A stretch of 64,000 bases of DNA from SW4 sp042466115 (lineage in GTDB: Bacteria; Pseudomonadota; Alphaproteobacteria; Rhodobacterales; Rhodobacteraceae), in NCBI RefSeq assembly GCF_042466115.1, contig NZ_JAXHBQ010000001.1:1674001-1738000 (forward strand). Reading direction: 5' to 3'. How positions within the stretch are numbered: the first letter of the stretch is position 1; every line of letters starts with the position of its first letter. This document shows positions 7,965 through 15,776 of the stretch, piece by piece. The notes beneath the pieces are model-generated. The model saw only the letters and a program-made list of their open reading frames with translations. It had not been told where the DNA came from and ran no database searches. A program made the position numbers and the translations under genes.

Positions 7965-8000
7965 CCCAATCTCATCTTGCCCAAAATATCCCCGCCGGAG
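7965..8000. repeat. Possible Rhodobacteraceae extragenic repeat fragment
   Basis: The 65-base gap between dgcN and dgcA contains CTTGCCCAAAATATCCCCG followed by a CCGGAGGC tail. I recall similar TTGCCCAAAATAT-type elements scattered in extragenic positions of Rhodobacteraceae genomes. Only one copy is seen in this window, so repeat status is from memory, not shown here. Confidence 0.3.
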
Positions 8001-8024
8001 GCTCCGACGACAGCCACGCGCACC

Positions 8025-9026
8025 TTAGACGGCGATAAGCGCATCCACCAGCCGCGCCGCACCTTGGCGGAACGGATCAACCGCAGGCAGGCCCATGCGG
8101 GTCTCGACCTCGGCCAGATAGGCCATCGCATCAGCCTCGCTCAGGTGCTGGGTATTGACCGAAATCCCGACGACCTGACAGGCCGGATTGGCCACGCGCG
8201 CCAAGGCCAGGGCGGTGTCGCGCAACACTTCAAGGCTTGGCAATGCGTAATCCGGCAAGCCCCGCATATGCTTGCGGGTGGGTTCGTGACTCAGGATCAG
8301 CGCATCGGGCTGGCCACCATGGATCAGGGCCATCGTCACGCCGGAATAGGACACGTGGAACAGGCTGCCCTGCCCTTCGATGTGATCCCAGTGATCGTCG
8401 TCATTGTCCGGTGTCAGCCATTCCACCGATCCGGCCATGAAATCAGCCACGACAGCATCCAGCGGCACGCCGTCACCTGTGACAAGAATGCCGGTCTGCC
8501 CCGTGGCGCGGAACGATGATTTCAGCCCGCGCTTTTTCATTTCAAGGTCCATGGCAAGGCTGGTATACATCTTGCCCACCGAACAATCCGTGCCCACGGC
8601 AAGACAGCGTTTGCCAGACCGTTTCACACCGCTTGCAATGGGGTATTTCACCGACGGTATGCGCACGTCATGCAGGCTGCGCCCGCAGGCCTTGGCCACG
8701 GCGACCAGATCGGGTTCGTCGCGCAAAAGGTTGTGCAAACCGCTAGCCAGATCAAACCCTTCTTCCAGCGCCATCACCAGCACCTTTTTCCATGCCTGCG
8801 AGATCACGCCGCCACGGTTGGCCACGCCAATCACCAATGTTTGCGCGCCAGCAGTGCGCGCCGCTTGCAAGGTCAGATCAGGCAGGCCAAGGTCGGCACC
8901 GCAGCCGGGCAGGCGCAACTGCCCGACCGCATGATCCGGACGCCAGTCCTTGATGCCTTGGGCAACCTTTGCGGCCAGTTGGTCTGGCGCATCGCCAAGG
9001 AAAAGCAGGTAGGGCGTCTTGATCAT
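8025..9026 (-). CDS. dgcN: D-glutamate N-acetyltransferase DgcN (DUF1611)
   Basis: A 333-residue DUF1611 protein. It has an N-terminal Rossmann-like domain and a C-terminal P-loop-like domain with GTDCSVGKMYTS at residues 145-156, followed by FRATGQTGILVTGDGVPLDAVVADF. DgcN proteins are described as acetylating D-glutamate to N-acetyl-D-glutamate, the substrate of DgcA. It is the first gene of a minus-strand operon dgcN-dgcA-dat. The promoter must lie in the 260-base divergent region shared with mcl1, which carries two palindromes of the same design. Confidence 0.85.
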   Translation of the reverse strand: MIKTPYLLFLGDAPDQLAAKVAQGIKDWRPDHAVGQLRLPGCGADLGLPDLTLQAARTAGAQTLVIGVANRGGVISQAWKKVLVMALEEGFDLASGLHNLLRDEPDLVAVAKACGRSLHDVRIPSVKYPIASGVKRSGKRCLAVGTDCSVGKMYTSLAMDLEMKKRGLKSSFRATGQTGILVTGDGVPLDAVVADFMAGSVEWLTPDNDDDHWDHIEGQGSLFHVSYSGVTMALIHGGQPDALILSHEPTRKHMRGLPDYALPSLEVLRDTALALARVANPACQVVGISVNTQHLSEADAMAYLAEVETRMGLPAVDPFRQGAARLVDALIAV

Positions 9027-9097
9027 GGCTCTCTCCGATTCTGTTTCGCACCATTTTCAAGCGCGAGGGTCGCGAAGTCATTCCGAATTTTCGTCTG

Positions 9098-9114
9098 TGC
9101 GCAAAGATTGCGCA
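9098..9114. promoter_or_regulatory. Palindromic operator-like site 1 (TGCGCAA-N3-TTGCGCA)
   Basis: A perfect inverted repeat with 7-base arms and a 3-base centre in the divergent dgcN/mcl1 region. It contains the core GCGCA-N5-TGCGC that recurs at 9141-9155 with the same spacing. The form suits a homodimeric regulator. Confidence 0.55.
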
Positions 9115-9140
9115 GGATTTTCCCGCAACAGCCGCTCTTG

Positions 9141-9155
9141 GCGCAAGATATGCGC
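9141..9155. promoter_or_regulatory. Palindromic operator-like site 2 (GCGCA-N5-TGCGC)
   Basis: The second copy of the GCGCA-N5-TGCGC pattern, exactly 42 bases from site 1, close to four helical turns. It is nested in a larger imperfect repeat TGGCGC/GCGCCA at 9139-9159. TTGCGC half-sites in direct orientation follow at 9215 and 9225, nearer mcl1. Confidence 0.5.
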
Positions 9156-9286
9156 GCCACACAAGAAATTCGCCCGAATGCCGCGCCTGCAATGCTGCAA
9201 CTGCAAAACACGCCTTGCGCGCGCTTGCGCAATATTCTACTCATTCACCAAGCTGAAACGAAACATCATTACCCGAAAGGTCCGCC

Positions 9287-10243
9287 ATGTCCTTCCGCCT
9301 GCAACCTGCCCCCCTTGCCCGTCCGAACCGCTGCCAGTTGTTTGGTCCAGGGTCGCGCCCGTCGCTGTTTGAAAAGATGGCGGCCTCGCCAGCGGATGTG
9401 GTGAACCTTGATCTTGAGGACAGCGTCGCCCCGAATGACAAGGATGAAGCGCGCCGCGCCGTCATCGCAGGGGTCAACAAGGTCGATTGGGGCACCAAGA
9501 TTGTGTCGGTGCGCATCAACGGCCTTGATACCCCCTATTGGTATCGCGATGTGGTCGATCTGCTGGAACAGGCGGGTGATCGCCTTGATCAGATCATGAT
9601 CCCCAAGGTTGGCTGCGCGGCGGATGTTTATGCCGTTGATGCTTTGGTCACCGCGATTGAACGCGCCAAGGGCCGCAGCAAACCAATCACATTCGAAGTC
9701 ATCATCGAATCCGCTGCCGGTATCGCCCATGTCGAAGAAATCGCCGCCAGTTCGCCGCGCTTGGCCGCGATGAGCCTTGGCGCGGCTGATTTCGCCGCCT
9801 CCATGGGGATGCAGACCACCGGCATCGGCGGCACACAGGACAATTACTATATGCTCCAAGGCGATGCGCGCCATTATTCCGATCCGTGGCACTGGGCGCA
9901 GACGGCCATGGTTGCCGCCTGCCGCACCCATGGGGTGCTGCCCGTTGACGGGCCTTTTGGTGATTTCAGCGACGACGAAGGCTATCGCGCACAGGCGCGG
10001 CGCAGTGCGACCCTGGGCATGGTCGGCAAGTGGGCCATCCACCCCAAGCAGATCGCTTTGGCCAACGAGGTGTTTACCCCGTCAACCGAAGCCGTCGCCG
10101 AGGCCCGCGAGATCCTGTCAGCCATGGAAGACGCCAAGGCGCGCGGCGAAGGGGCGACTGTTTACAAGGGCCGCCTTGTTGACATCGCCAGCATCAAACA
10201 GGCCGAGGTCATCGTGAAACAATCGGAAATGATCACGGGCTAG
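9287..10243 (+). CDS. mcl1: L-malyl-CoA/beta-methylmalyl-CoA lyase
   Basis: A 318-residue CitE-like lyase that matches Rhodobacter Mcl1 almost word for word from memory: MSFRLQPAPLARPNRCQLFGPGSRPSLFEKMAAS, NLDLEDSVAPNDK, IMIPKVG, TFEVIIESAAGIAHVEEIA, GAADFAASMGMQTTGIGG and GKWAIHPKQIALANE. It cleaves malyl-CoA to acetyl-CoA and glyoxylate and beta-methylmalyl-CoA to propionyl-CoA and glyoxylate, the central split of the ethylmalonyl-CoA pathway for acetate assimilation. It is alone on the plus strand. Its stop overlaps that of the convergent AraC gene in CTAG. Palindromes at 9098-9155 may regulate it. Confidence 0.96.
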   Translation: MSFRLQPAPLARPNRCQLFGPGSRPSLFEKMAASPADVVNLDLEDSVAPNDKDEARRAVIAGVNKVDWGTKIVSVRINGLDTPYWYRDVVDLLEQAGDRLDQIMIPKVGCAADVYAVDALVTAIERAKGRSKPITFEVIIESAAGIAHVEEIAASSPRLAAMSLGAADFAASMGMQTTGIGGTQDNYYMLQGDARHYSDPWHWAQTAMVAACRTHGVLPVDGPFGDFSDDEGYRAQARRSATLGMVGKWAIHPKQIALANEVFTPSTEAVAEAREILSAMEDAKARGEGATVYKGRLVDIASIKQAEVIVKQSEMITG

Positions 10244-11097
10244 GCCGGTTTTAGCGGTAGGCAAATTTCGGTGATCAGGTTTTCGGGCACGGTGTCCATG
10301 GGCGAGTTCAGGTTGCGCTCCCAACAGGGAAGATCACGCAATTCGCGCCCCGACTGGGGCAACCACTGCGCATAAAGCTGGTCATACGCCGCGGGCAGGC
10401 CCGAATACGGGCCGGTGTAGGTCAGCACCACATATTCGCCCGCGGGCAGAACGTGTTCGCCCATAGGCGGGGTGATTTCACACTTTTTATCAACGATCAC
10501 GCAAGCTTTGCTTCGCAGTTCGGCCTCGGGGACAGTCGCGGGGTCATCAAGGTAAATCCCAACCATGCCTTGCGCGTGTGGCCACAGACCGCGCGCAGTC
10601 ATCAGGGCCGCGATCGTATCAAAGGCCTTTGCGATACTTGGATACGGACCAGTATTATCGACAGTTGCCAAACGGTGCGCAGGCAAATCACGGGTTTCAA
10701 CAGGATAGGTCATTTGCTTCCTTTCAGTCAGGGTTGTGCGTGCAACCTGCATGGCCCCGCGCGCCCGAAAGGCGGCGGGTGTCACACTGAACTGTCCTTG
10801 AAACGCGCGGGCGAAACTATCGCCGTTGGGATAGCCGCAACTGTTGGCAATCTTCGCGATGGCATCATCGCCCTGCACCAACAGGTTCGCGGCGCGGTTC
10901 ATCCTGACCCGGCGCACGGCCTGCGCCACGGTTTCCCCCGTGATCGCGCGAAACACGCGATGAAAGTGAAACCGCGAGAGCGCTGCCACGTCAGCCAGAT
11001 GGTCAAGCGACAGGTCGCCGTCCGTATTTGCGTAGATATGATCCAGCACCCGCAAAATACGGGCGCTGGTCGGGTCATTGGCAGGTTGATTACGCAT
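10240..11097 (-). CDS. AraC family regulator with GyrI-like effector domain
   Basis: A 285-residue two-domain regulator. Residues about 10-110 are an AraC helix-turn-helix pair (LDHLADVAALSRFHFHRVFRAITGETV and IAKIANSCGYPNGDSFARAFQGQF). Residues about 130-285 are a GyrI/SOUL-like small-molecule binding domain (EYVVLTYTGPYSGLPAAYDQLYAQWLP). Members (Rob, SoxS-with-GyrI types) respond to drugs or hydrophobic ligands. The start at 11097 is chosen because residues before it have no match to the family. It stands alone between convergent mcl1 and the repeat protein, so its target is unclear. Confidence 0.88.
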   Translation of the reverse strand: MRNQPANDPTSARILRVLDHIYANTDGDLSLDHLADVAALSRFHFHRVFRAITGETVAQAVRRVRMNRAANLLVQGDDAIAKIANSCGYPNGDSFARAFQGQFSVTPAAFRARGAMQVARTTLTERKQMTYPVETRDLPAHRLATVDNTGPYPSIAKAFDTIAALMTARGLWPHAQGMVGIYLDDPATVPEAELRSKACVIVDKKCEITPPMGEHVLPAGEYVVLTYTGPYSGLPAAYDQLYAQWLPQSGRELRDLPCWERNLNSPMDTVPENLITEICLPLKPA

Positions 11098-11151
11098 AGT
11101 GTGTCTGTGCCACACCGTCATACGACAAATCTTGCTGACTTGCGCCGCGCC

Positions 11152-11589
11152 CTAGTATTCGCGCAGCCCGATCACGCCGTATGCGCACAACTGGCTGCAA
11201 TCGCTGGCATCGCGGCGCACATAGTCCGGTAGCAGGACATGCGCCACGGCGAGCCCTTCGAAACGGCGGTCATCACATTCGCCATCTTGCGGGTAGTCAC
11301 CGCTGTCATCGCCAAAATCAATCGCCTGACAGGTGGTTGCCGCCACGGATGCGGCCATGTCCCACAACTGAACCGCACCAGCATCGAAAAGCGCCTGACA
11401 ATCCGCTGCATCCTGCCCGACATAGTCCCAGGTCACGGTGCTGGCCATGCCCGCGCCAAAAAAGCGGCGGTCATCGCATTCGCCATCGTTGGCCCATTCA
11501 CCATCGTTATTGCCAAAATTGATGTCCTGAGCCGCCACAGGGGCTGCAAGGGTGCAGGCAAATGCCAAAGTCAGGGCTGAAAAACGCAT
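11152..11589 (-). CDS. Secreted protein with two NDGECDDRRF repeats
   Basis: A 145-residue protein with a clear signal peptide (MRFSALTLAFACTLAAPVAAQ) and two tandem units of about 60 residues. Unit 1 reads INFGNNDGEWANDGECDDRRF...DYVGQDAADCQALFDAG; unit 2 reads IDFGDDSGDYPQDGECDDRRF...DYVRRDASDCSQLCAYG. Each has paired cysteines and an acidic cluster, suggesting a disulfide-stabilised, possibly calcium-binding periplasmic fold. The start at 11589 has a GGAGAG site. The motif family is known in many proteobacterial secreted proteins but its function is not known to me. Confidence 0.7.
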   Translation of the reverse strand: MRFSALTLAFACTLAAPVAAQDINFGNNDGEWANDGECDDRRFFGAGMASTVTWDYVGQDAADCQALFDAGAVQLWDMAASVAATTCQAIDFGDDSGDYPQDGECDDRRFEGLAVAHVLLPDYVRRDASDCSQLCAYGVIGLREY

Positions 11590-11730
11590 AAATCTCTCCA
11601 TATAGTGTAACCCGCAAATCCTGCCGCCCGCCGCCCCGCATTGCAAGCACGCAGATGTGCAGGGTTTGGTGAGTTGCATCTGACCGCCACGCCGCCTTAT
11701 ATCAGGTCAAGCCCAAGCGGAGCGTGATGC

Positions 11731-12693
11731 ATGACCAACTACCTCGAATTTGAAAAACCTCTGGCCGAAATCGAAGGCAAGGCCGAAGAACTGCGCGCGC
11801 TTGCCCGCGCCAACGAGGGCACCGACACGGACAAAGAGGCCGCCGCGCTGGACAAGAAGGCGGCCGACATGCTGGCGCAGTTGTATGGCGATCTGACGCC
11901 TTGGCGCAAATGTCAGGTGGCCCGTCACCCCGACCGCCCCCATTGCATGGATTACATCAACGCCCTGTTCACCGAATACACGCCCCTTGCAGGGGACCGG
12001 AATTTTGCCGACGATCACGCCGTCATGGGCGGCCTTGCCCGTTTGGATGGCACACCCGTCATGGTCATCGGCCACGAAAAGGGCAACGACACGAAGTCGC
12101 GGATCGAGCGCAATTTCGGCATGGCCCGCCCCGAAGGATACCGCAAGGCGATCCGCCTGATGGATTTGGCCGACCGTTTCGGCCTGCCGATTGTCACGCT
12201 CGTGGACACACCCGGCGCCTACCCTGGCAAAGGCGCCGAAGAACGCGGCCAGTCCGAAGCCATCGCGCGCAGCACCGAAAAGTGCCTGTCGGTCAAGGTG
12301 CCACTGGTCAGCGTCATCATCGGCGAGGGTGGATCAGGCGGCGCCGTCGCATTCGCCACGGCCAACCGCGTGGCAATGCTTGAACATTCAATCTATTCGG
12401 TGATTTCACCCGAAGGCTGTGCCTCGATCCTGTGGAAAGACGCTGAAAAGATGCGCGAAGCCGCCGAGGCGCTGCGCCTGACGGCCCAAGACCTCAAGGA
12501 GTTGGGCGTCTGCGACCGGATCATCAAGGAACCCGTGGGCGGCGCGCATCGTCACAAGGCGGAAAGCATTGCCGCCGTGGGCAAGGCGATCCAGATCATG
12601 CTGGCCGAAATGCAGGGCAAGTCGGGCGAAGACGTCCGCGATGCACGGCGAAAGAAATATCTTGGGCTGGGGTCAAAGGGGCTGGCGGCCTGA
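11731..12693 (+). CDS. accA: Acetyl-CoA carboxylase carboxyltransferase subunit alpha
   Basis: A 320-residue AccA, the alpha half of the carboxyltransferase that makes malonyl-CoA for fatty acid synthesis, working with AccD and biotinylated AccB. Typical motifs: the N-terminal LEFEKPLAEIEGKAEEL coiled region, HPDRPHCMDYINALFTEYTPLAGDRNFADDHA, MARPEGYRKAIRLMDLADRFGLPIVTLVDTPGAYPG and IIGEGGSGGAVA with SVISPEGCASILW. Length is normal. It is monocistronic here; the convergent flavoprotein gene ends one base after its stop. Confidence 0.98.
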   Translation: MTNYLEFEKPLAEIEGKAEELRALARANEGTDTDKEAAALDKKAADMLAQLYGDLTPWRKCQVARHPDRPHCMDYINALFTEYTPLAGDRNFADDHAVMGGLARLDGTPVMVIGHEKGNDTKSRIERNFGMARPEGYRKAIRLMDLADRFGLPIVTLVDTPGAYPGKGAEERGQSEAIARSTEKCLSVKVPLVSVIIGEGGSGGAVAFATANRVAMLEHSIYSVISPEGCASILWKDAEKMREAAEALRLTAQDLKELGVCDRIIKEPVGGAHRHKAESIAAVGKAIQIMLAEMQGKSGEDVRDARRKKYLGLGSKGLAA

Positions 12694-12694
12694 A

Positions 12695-13294
12695 CTACCA
12701 CATCTTTGATTTGGCATATTCGGGATAGGCCGCGTCATAACTCTTGGCGTCGAAATCGGCCAACTGTTCGCGCAGAAATTCACCGGCAGTCGGCACAGCG
12801 GCCTTGTCAGCGTCCGCCCAAATCGCGGATCGCATGATTGCCTTGGCGCACTGGAAATAAAGCTCCTCAATCGTGATAACGACTACGGAACGGGGGTGTT
12901 TGCCGCCCTGTTCAAACTGTGCGGTCAGGGCCGGGTCAACGGCGAGCACAGCGCGCCCGTTAACCCTTACGACATTGTTTTCGCCCGGCACCATGAACAT
13001 CAAGCTGATGCGCCCGTCGGCGACGATATTGCGCAGGGTATCAAGCCGGTTGTTGCCGCGCCAGTCGGGCAAGAGCAGGGTTTGCGCGTCCTGAACATGC
13101 ACGACCGGACCATCATCGCCGCGCGGACTGCCATCAGTGCCGCCTGCACCCACCGTGCTGACCACCACAAACCGCGCAGCCGAGATCCAGCGGTGATATA
13201 GCGGCGTCAACTGGTGCGCGACCTTGGTCAGGGACGCAGGGGCGGGCGCATCATATAGCGCCTCAAGATCGGCAATTGTATCAACCGTCTGCAT
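12695..13294 (-). CDS. Pyridoxamine 5'-phosphate oxidase family protein
   Basis: A 199-residue split-barrel flavoprotein related to PNPOx (MSMEG_1061-like group). Visible features are ISAARFVVVSTVGAGGTDGSPRGD near residue 40, the barrel strand LLLPDWRGNNRLDTLRNIVADGRISLMFMVPG and VVVITIEELYFQCAKAIMRSAIW, which in this group contributes FMN contacts. Substrate is unknown; such proteins bind FMN or F420. The start at 13294 overlaps the plsC end by 14 bases, so it is translated from the ftsEX-plsC message. A longer frame to 13483 lies inside plsC and is rejected. Confidence 0.85.
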   Translation of the reverse strand: MQTVDTIADLEALYDAPAPASLTKVAHQLTPLYHRWISAARFVVVSTVGAGGTDGSPRGDDGPVVHVQDAQTLLLPDWRGNNRLDTLRNIVADGRISLMFMVPGENNVVRVNGRAVLAVDPALTAQFEQGGKHPRSVVVITIEELYFQCAKAIMRSAIWADADKAAVPTAGEFLREQLADFDAKSYDAAYPEYAKSKMW

Positions 13295-14036
13295 GTTCGA
13301 CCCCTTTTGTAAAATCAAACCCGGCCTCGGCCATAAGGGCGTTCGAGCGTCCCTCGACCGCCTCTTCCAATTGCAACATGAACTCCGCCTGCGGCAATCC
13401 AGCCTTGATCCGTGGTAGAAATTCAACAACAGCCGTTCCCGGCGCGCGATAGACCCCGCGCTTGGGCCAGAGCACGCCGACATTGGTGGCCACAGGCACG
13501 CAGTCCTGCCCCATTTCCTTATAGAGAACGCCCGTGCCGACTTTGTAGGGTGCCGTGACGCCCGGTGCGATGCGCGTGCCTTGGGAATAGATGATCAACT
13601 GACCGGGCAAGGCATCGCCATTGGCGACATCCGTCAGCATCTTTTTGATCGCCTGACCCCGCTTGCCCCGATTGACGGGGATGCAACCGATCCGCAGGGC
13701 ATATTGGCCCAGAATGGGCGCATACATCAGGATGCGTTTCATGATGAACTTGCCGCGCGGCACGGCGCCGTAAATCATGATCACATCCATGAACGACTGG
13801 TGCTTGGCGGCGATCAGCACCTCGTCGGTCGGCACCTCGCCACGCACTTCGGTTTTCATCCCGATCATCCAAGCGGCAGTCCAGCGGACCCAGCGGCAAT
13901 AGGCGTGGCAGGCGGCAATCGCCCCATGCGGCGAGGCAATGGCCCAAGGCAGATAGATGATCGCGATAGGCAGCATCATCACATACATCTGCGCATTGAA
14001 GATCAGCGAACGGACCCATTGGATGGCGTAACTCAT
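13281..14036 (-). CDS. plsC: 1-acyl-sn-glycerol-3-phosphate acyltransferase
   Basis: A 251-residue membrane acyltransferase making phosphatidic acid from lysophosphatidic acid. The HX4D catalytic motif is KHQSFMD (H79, D84); GCIPVNRGK and IYSQGTRIAPG are the later substrate-binding motifs, the last corresponding to the FPEGTRS block. An N-terminal hydrophobic segment (about 14-35) anchors it. The ATG at 14036 overlaps the ftsX TGA as ATGA, so it is coupled to ftsX. The usual F-P-E-G-T is written as Y-S-Q-G-T here, a common variant in alphaproteobacterial paralogues. Confidence 0.92.
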   Translation of the reverse strand: MSYAIQWVRSLIFNAQMYVMMLPIAIIYLPWAIASPHGAIAACHAYCRWVRWTAAWMIGMKTEVRGEVPTDEVLIAAKHQSFMDVIMIYGAVPRGKFIMKRILMYAPILGQYALRIGCIPVNRGKRGQAIKKMLTDVANGDALPGQLIIYSQGTRIAPGVTAPYKVGTGVLYKEMGQDCVPVATNVGVLWPKRGVYRAPGTAVVEFLPRIKAGLPQAEFMLQLEEAVEGRSNALMAEAGFDFTKGVEHADG

Positions 14037-14938
14037 GACTGCTCCCGTAAGGTGCGCAGCGCCGCGGCGCGGGTTGCGAAAAAGGCCACGATCGCTGCCA
14101 ATGGCGGGATGACCAAGGGCCAAAGCCAGTGCCACCCCTGAAAGCCAAGTCCCGTCAGGAAACCGCCGGCAACGTCAGCGCGGGGCAGCAGGAGCACGGC
14201 CAGGATACCTGCCACCATGCCCACCGCCGCCCCTGTCAGGGCGCGCAGGGTAAAACGGCGCACAAAGGCGCGGGCGATGTAGATATCGCGCGCACCGACA
14301 AGGCGCATGACACGGATCACCTGCGCGTTGGCTGCCAGCGCCGCATTGGCGGCAAGCGTGATCATCGCGCCAGTACTGGCGGCAATCAACAGGATCGCAA
14401 CGAAGCCAAGCGTGCGCAAACGCCCTGCTGCCGCCACAAGCGGTTCGCGCCACCGGGTGTGATCATCCAGCACAGCACCGGGCACCTCGGCCTGCAGGCG
14501 GGCGCGCAGACCGGTGGCGTCATAGCCGTCGCCGTCTTCGATAATCTCGATCAATTGCGGAATGGGCAGGGTTTCAACAGGCAGGTCAGGCCCGAACCAC
14601 GGGGCCAGCAAGTCGCGCTGTTCATCTGCCGTTAACGGGCGGGCCTGCGCCACCCCTGGTGTGGTTTCCAGCACGGTCATCGCCGCGCGGGTTTGGGCGG
14701 CCATCTGATCGGCAGGCGCGGAAATGCGTAACGTCGAGGTTTGCGCCAGTTCCGCCGCCCAGCGATTTGCCAGCCGGCCCGTGGCCAGTGACAGGGCCAA
14801 AGCGAACACCGCCAGAAACGCCATCGCTGCTGCCGTGAAAACGGTCAGACGTGCGGTGAAACCGGTTGGTGGCACGGCGCGGTCCGCCTGTGGATCGCCC
14901 GCGAGAAGGGCCATGATGCGCGACAGAATATCTTTCAC
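14033..14938 (-). CDS. ftsX: Cell division protein FtsX
   Basis: A 301-residue FtsX with the expected four membrane helices (about 30-52, 175-200, 222-250, 270-292) and a periplasmic domain between the first two. With FtsE it forms an ABC-type complex at the division septum that in other bacteria activates peptidoglycan hydrolases; it does not move a substrate. The short acidic TLPIPQLIEIIEDGDGYDATGLRARLQ segment in the periplasmic part is typical. It overlaps ftsE and plsC by four bases each (ATGA). Confidence 0.93.
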   Translation of the reverse strand: MKDILSRIMALLAGDPQADRAVPPTGFTARLTVFTAAAMAFLAVFALALSLATGRLANRWAAELAQTSTLRISAPADQMAAQTRAAMTVLETTPGVAQARPLTADEQRDLLAPWFGPDLPVETLPIPQLIEIIEDGDGYDATGLRARLQAEVPGAVLDDHTRWREPLVAAAGRLRTLGFVAILLIAASTGAMITLAANAALAANAQVIRVMRLVGARDIYIARAFVRRFTLRALTGAAVGMVAGILAVLLLPRADVAGGFLTGLGFQGWHWLWPLVIPPLAAIVAFFATRAAALRTLREQS

Positions 14939-15609
14939 AGGTCCGCCCCCGCCAGTTGCAAGCGCCGGTCCTTGAGACGCAAGACACGGGTTGCAACCTG
15001 CGCTTTTGCCGCACGGATCAACGACAAATCGTGGGTCGCAACCAGCACTGTCTTGCCCATCTTGTTCAACTCGATCAGCAGGGTCAGCAGGCGCTGGGAC
15101 ATTTCATAGTCAATGTTGCCGGTGGGTTCATCAGCCAGAATGACATCGGGCGACATGATCACCGCGCGCGCCAAAGCTGCGCGCTGGCGTTCGCCGCCAG
15201 ACAGTTGTGGCGGCAGCTGATCGGCCTGCGCTGTCAGCCCGACCCAACCAAGCAGGTCTTTCAGATTTCCGGCGCCTTCGGCCCTGCGCCCCGCGACCGT
15301 CAGTGGCAGCATCACGTTATCGGCCAATGGCAGATGGTCCAGAAACTGGCAGTCCTGATGCACAACACCAATCCTGCGGCGCGTCATGGCTATCGCATCG
15401 CGATCCATGGTGCGGGTATCTTGGTCAAACACACGCACATGGCCCGATGTCGCGGTCAATTCACCGTAGCAAAGTTTGAGCAAGGTCGTCTTGCCCGCCC
15501 CCGAAGGACCGGTCAAAAAGTGAAACGATCCGGGTGCAAGCGATAGGTCCACCCCGGAAAACAGCTCTCCGCCGCCGTAGCTATAGGCTACATTTTCGAG
15601 CGCGATCAC
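14935..15609 (-). CDS. ftsE: Cell division ATP-binding protein FtsE
   Basis: A 224-residue ABC ATPase. Walker A is GPSGAGKTT (residues 34-42), the Q-loop is VVHQDCQFLDHLPLADNVMLPL, the signature is LSGGERQRAALARA, Walker B is VILADEPTG, and the H-loop is LVATHD. The DHLPLADNV stretch after the Q-loop is characteristic of FtsE. First gene of ftsE-ftsX-plsC-flavoprotein on the minus strand, divergent from the zinc-ribbon gene. Confidence 0.95.
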   Translation of the reverse strand: MIALENVAYSYGGGELFSGVDLSLAPGSFHFLTGPSGAGKTTLLKLCYGELTATSGHVRVFDQDTRTMDRDAIAMTRRRIGVVHQDCQFLDHLPLADNVMLPLTVAGRRAEGAGNLKDLLGWVGLTAQADQLPPQLSGGERQRAALARAVIMSPDVILADEPTGNIDYEMSQRLLTLLIELNKMGKTVLVATHDLSLIRAAKAQVATRVLRLKDRRLQLAGADL

Positions 15610-15696
15610 AGGAAACCCCTTTGCTGGTTGCCTTCCTTTTGCCCAATAAGGTGACGGGTTTCAATCACACCCTTGCACCAACTGGTCGCAATTCCT

Positions 15697-15724
15697 TTGC
15701 GCTTCTGTCTTTGGCTGCTAAATA
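15697..15724 (+). promoter_or_regulatory. Putative promoter for the zinc-ribbon gene
   Basis: TTGCGC (15697-15702) and TAAATA (15719-15724) with a 16-base spacer lie in the 167-base divergent gap, about 50 bases before the zinc-ribbon ATG. Pattern only. Confidence 0.35.
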
Positions 15725-15776
15725 ATGGTAAACAACCGCAGGAAAACTGCATGAAAACGGGCGTAAGGGAAACAAT

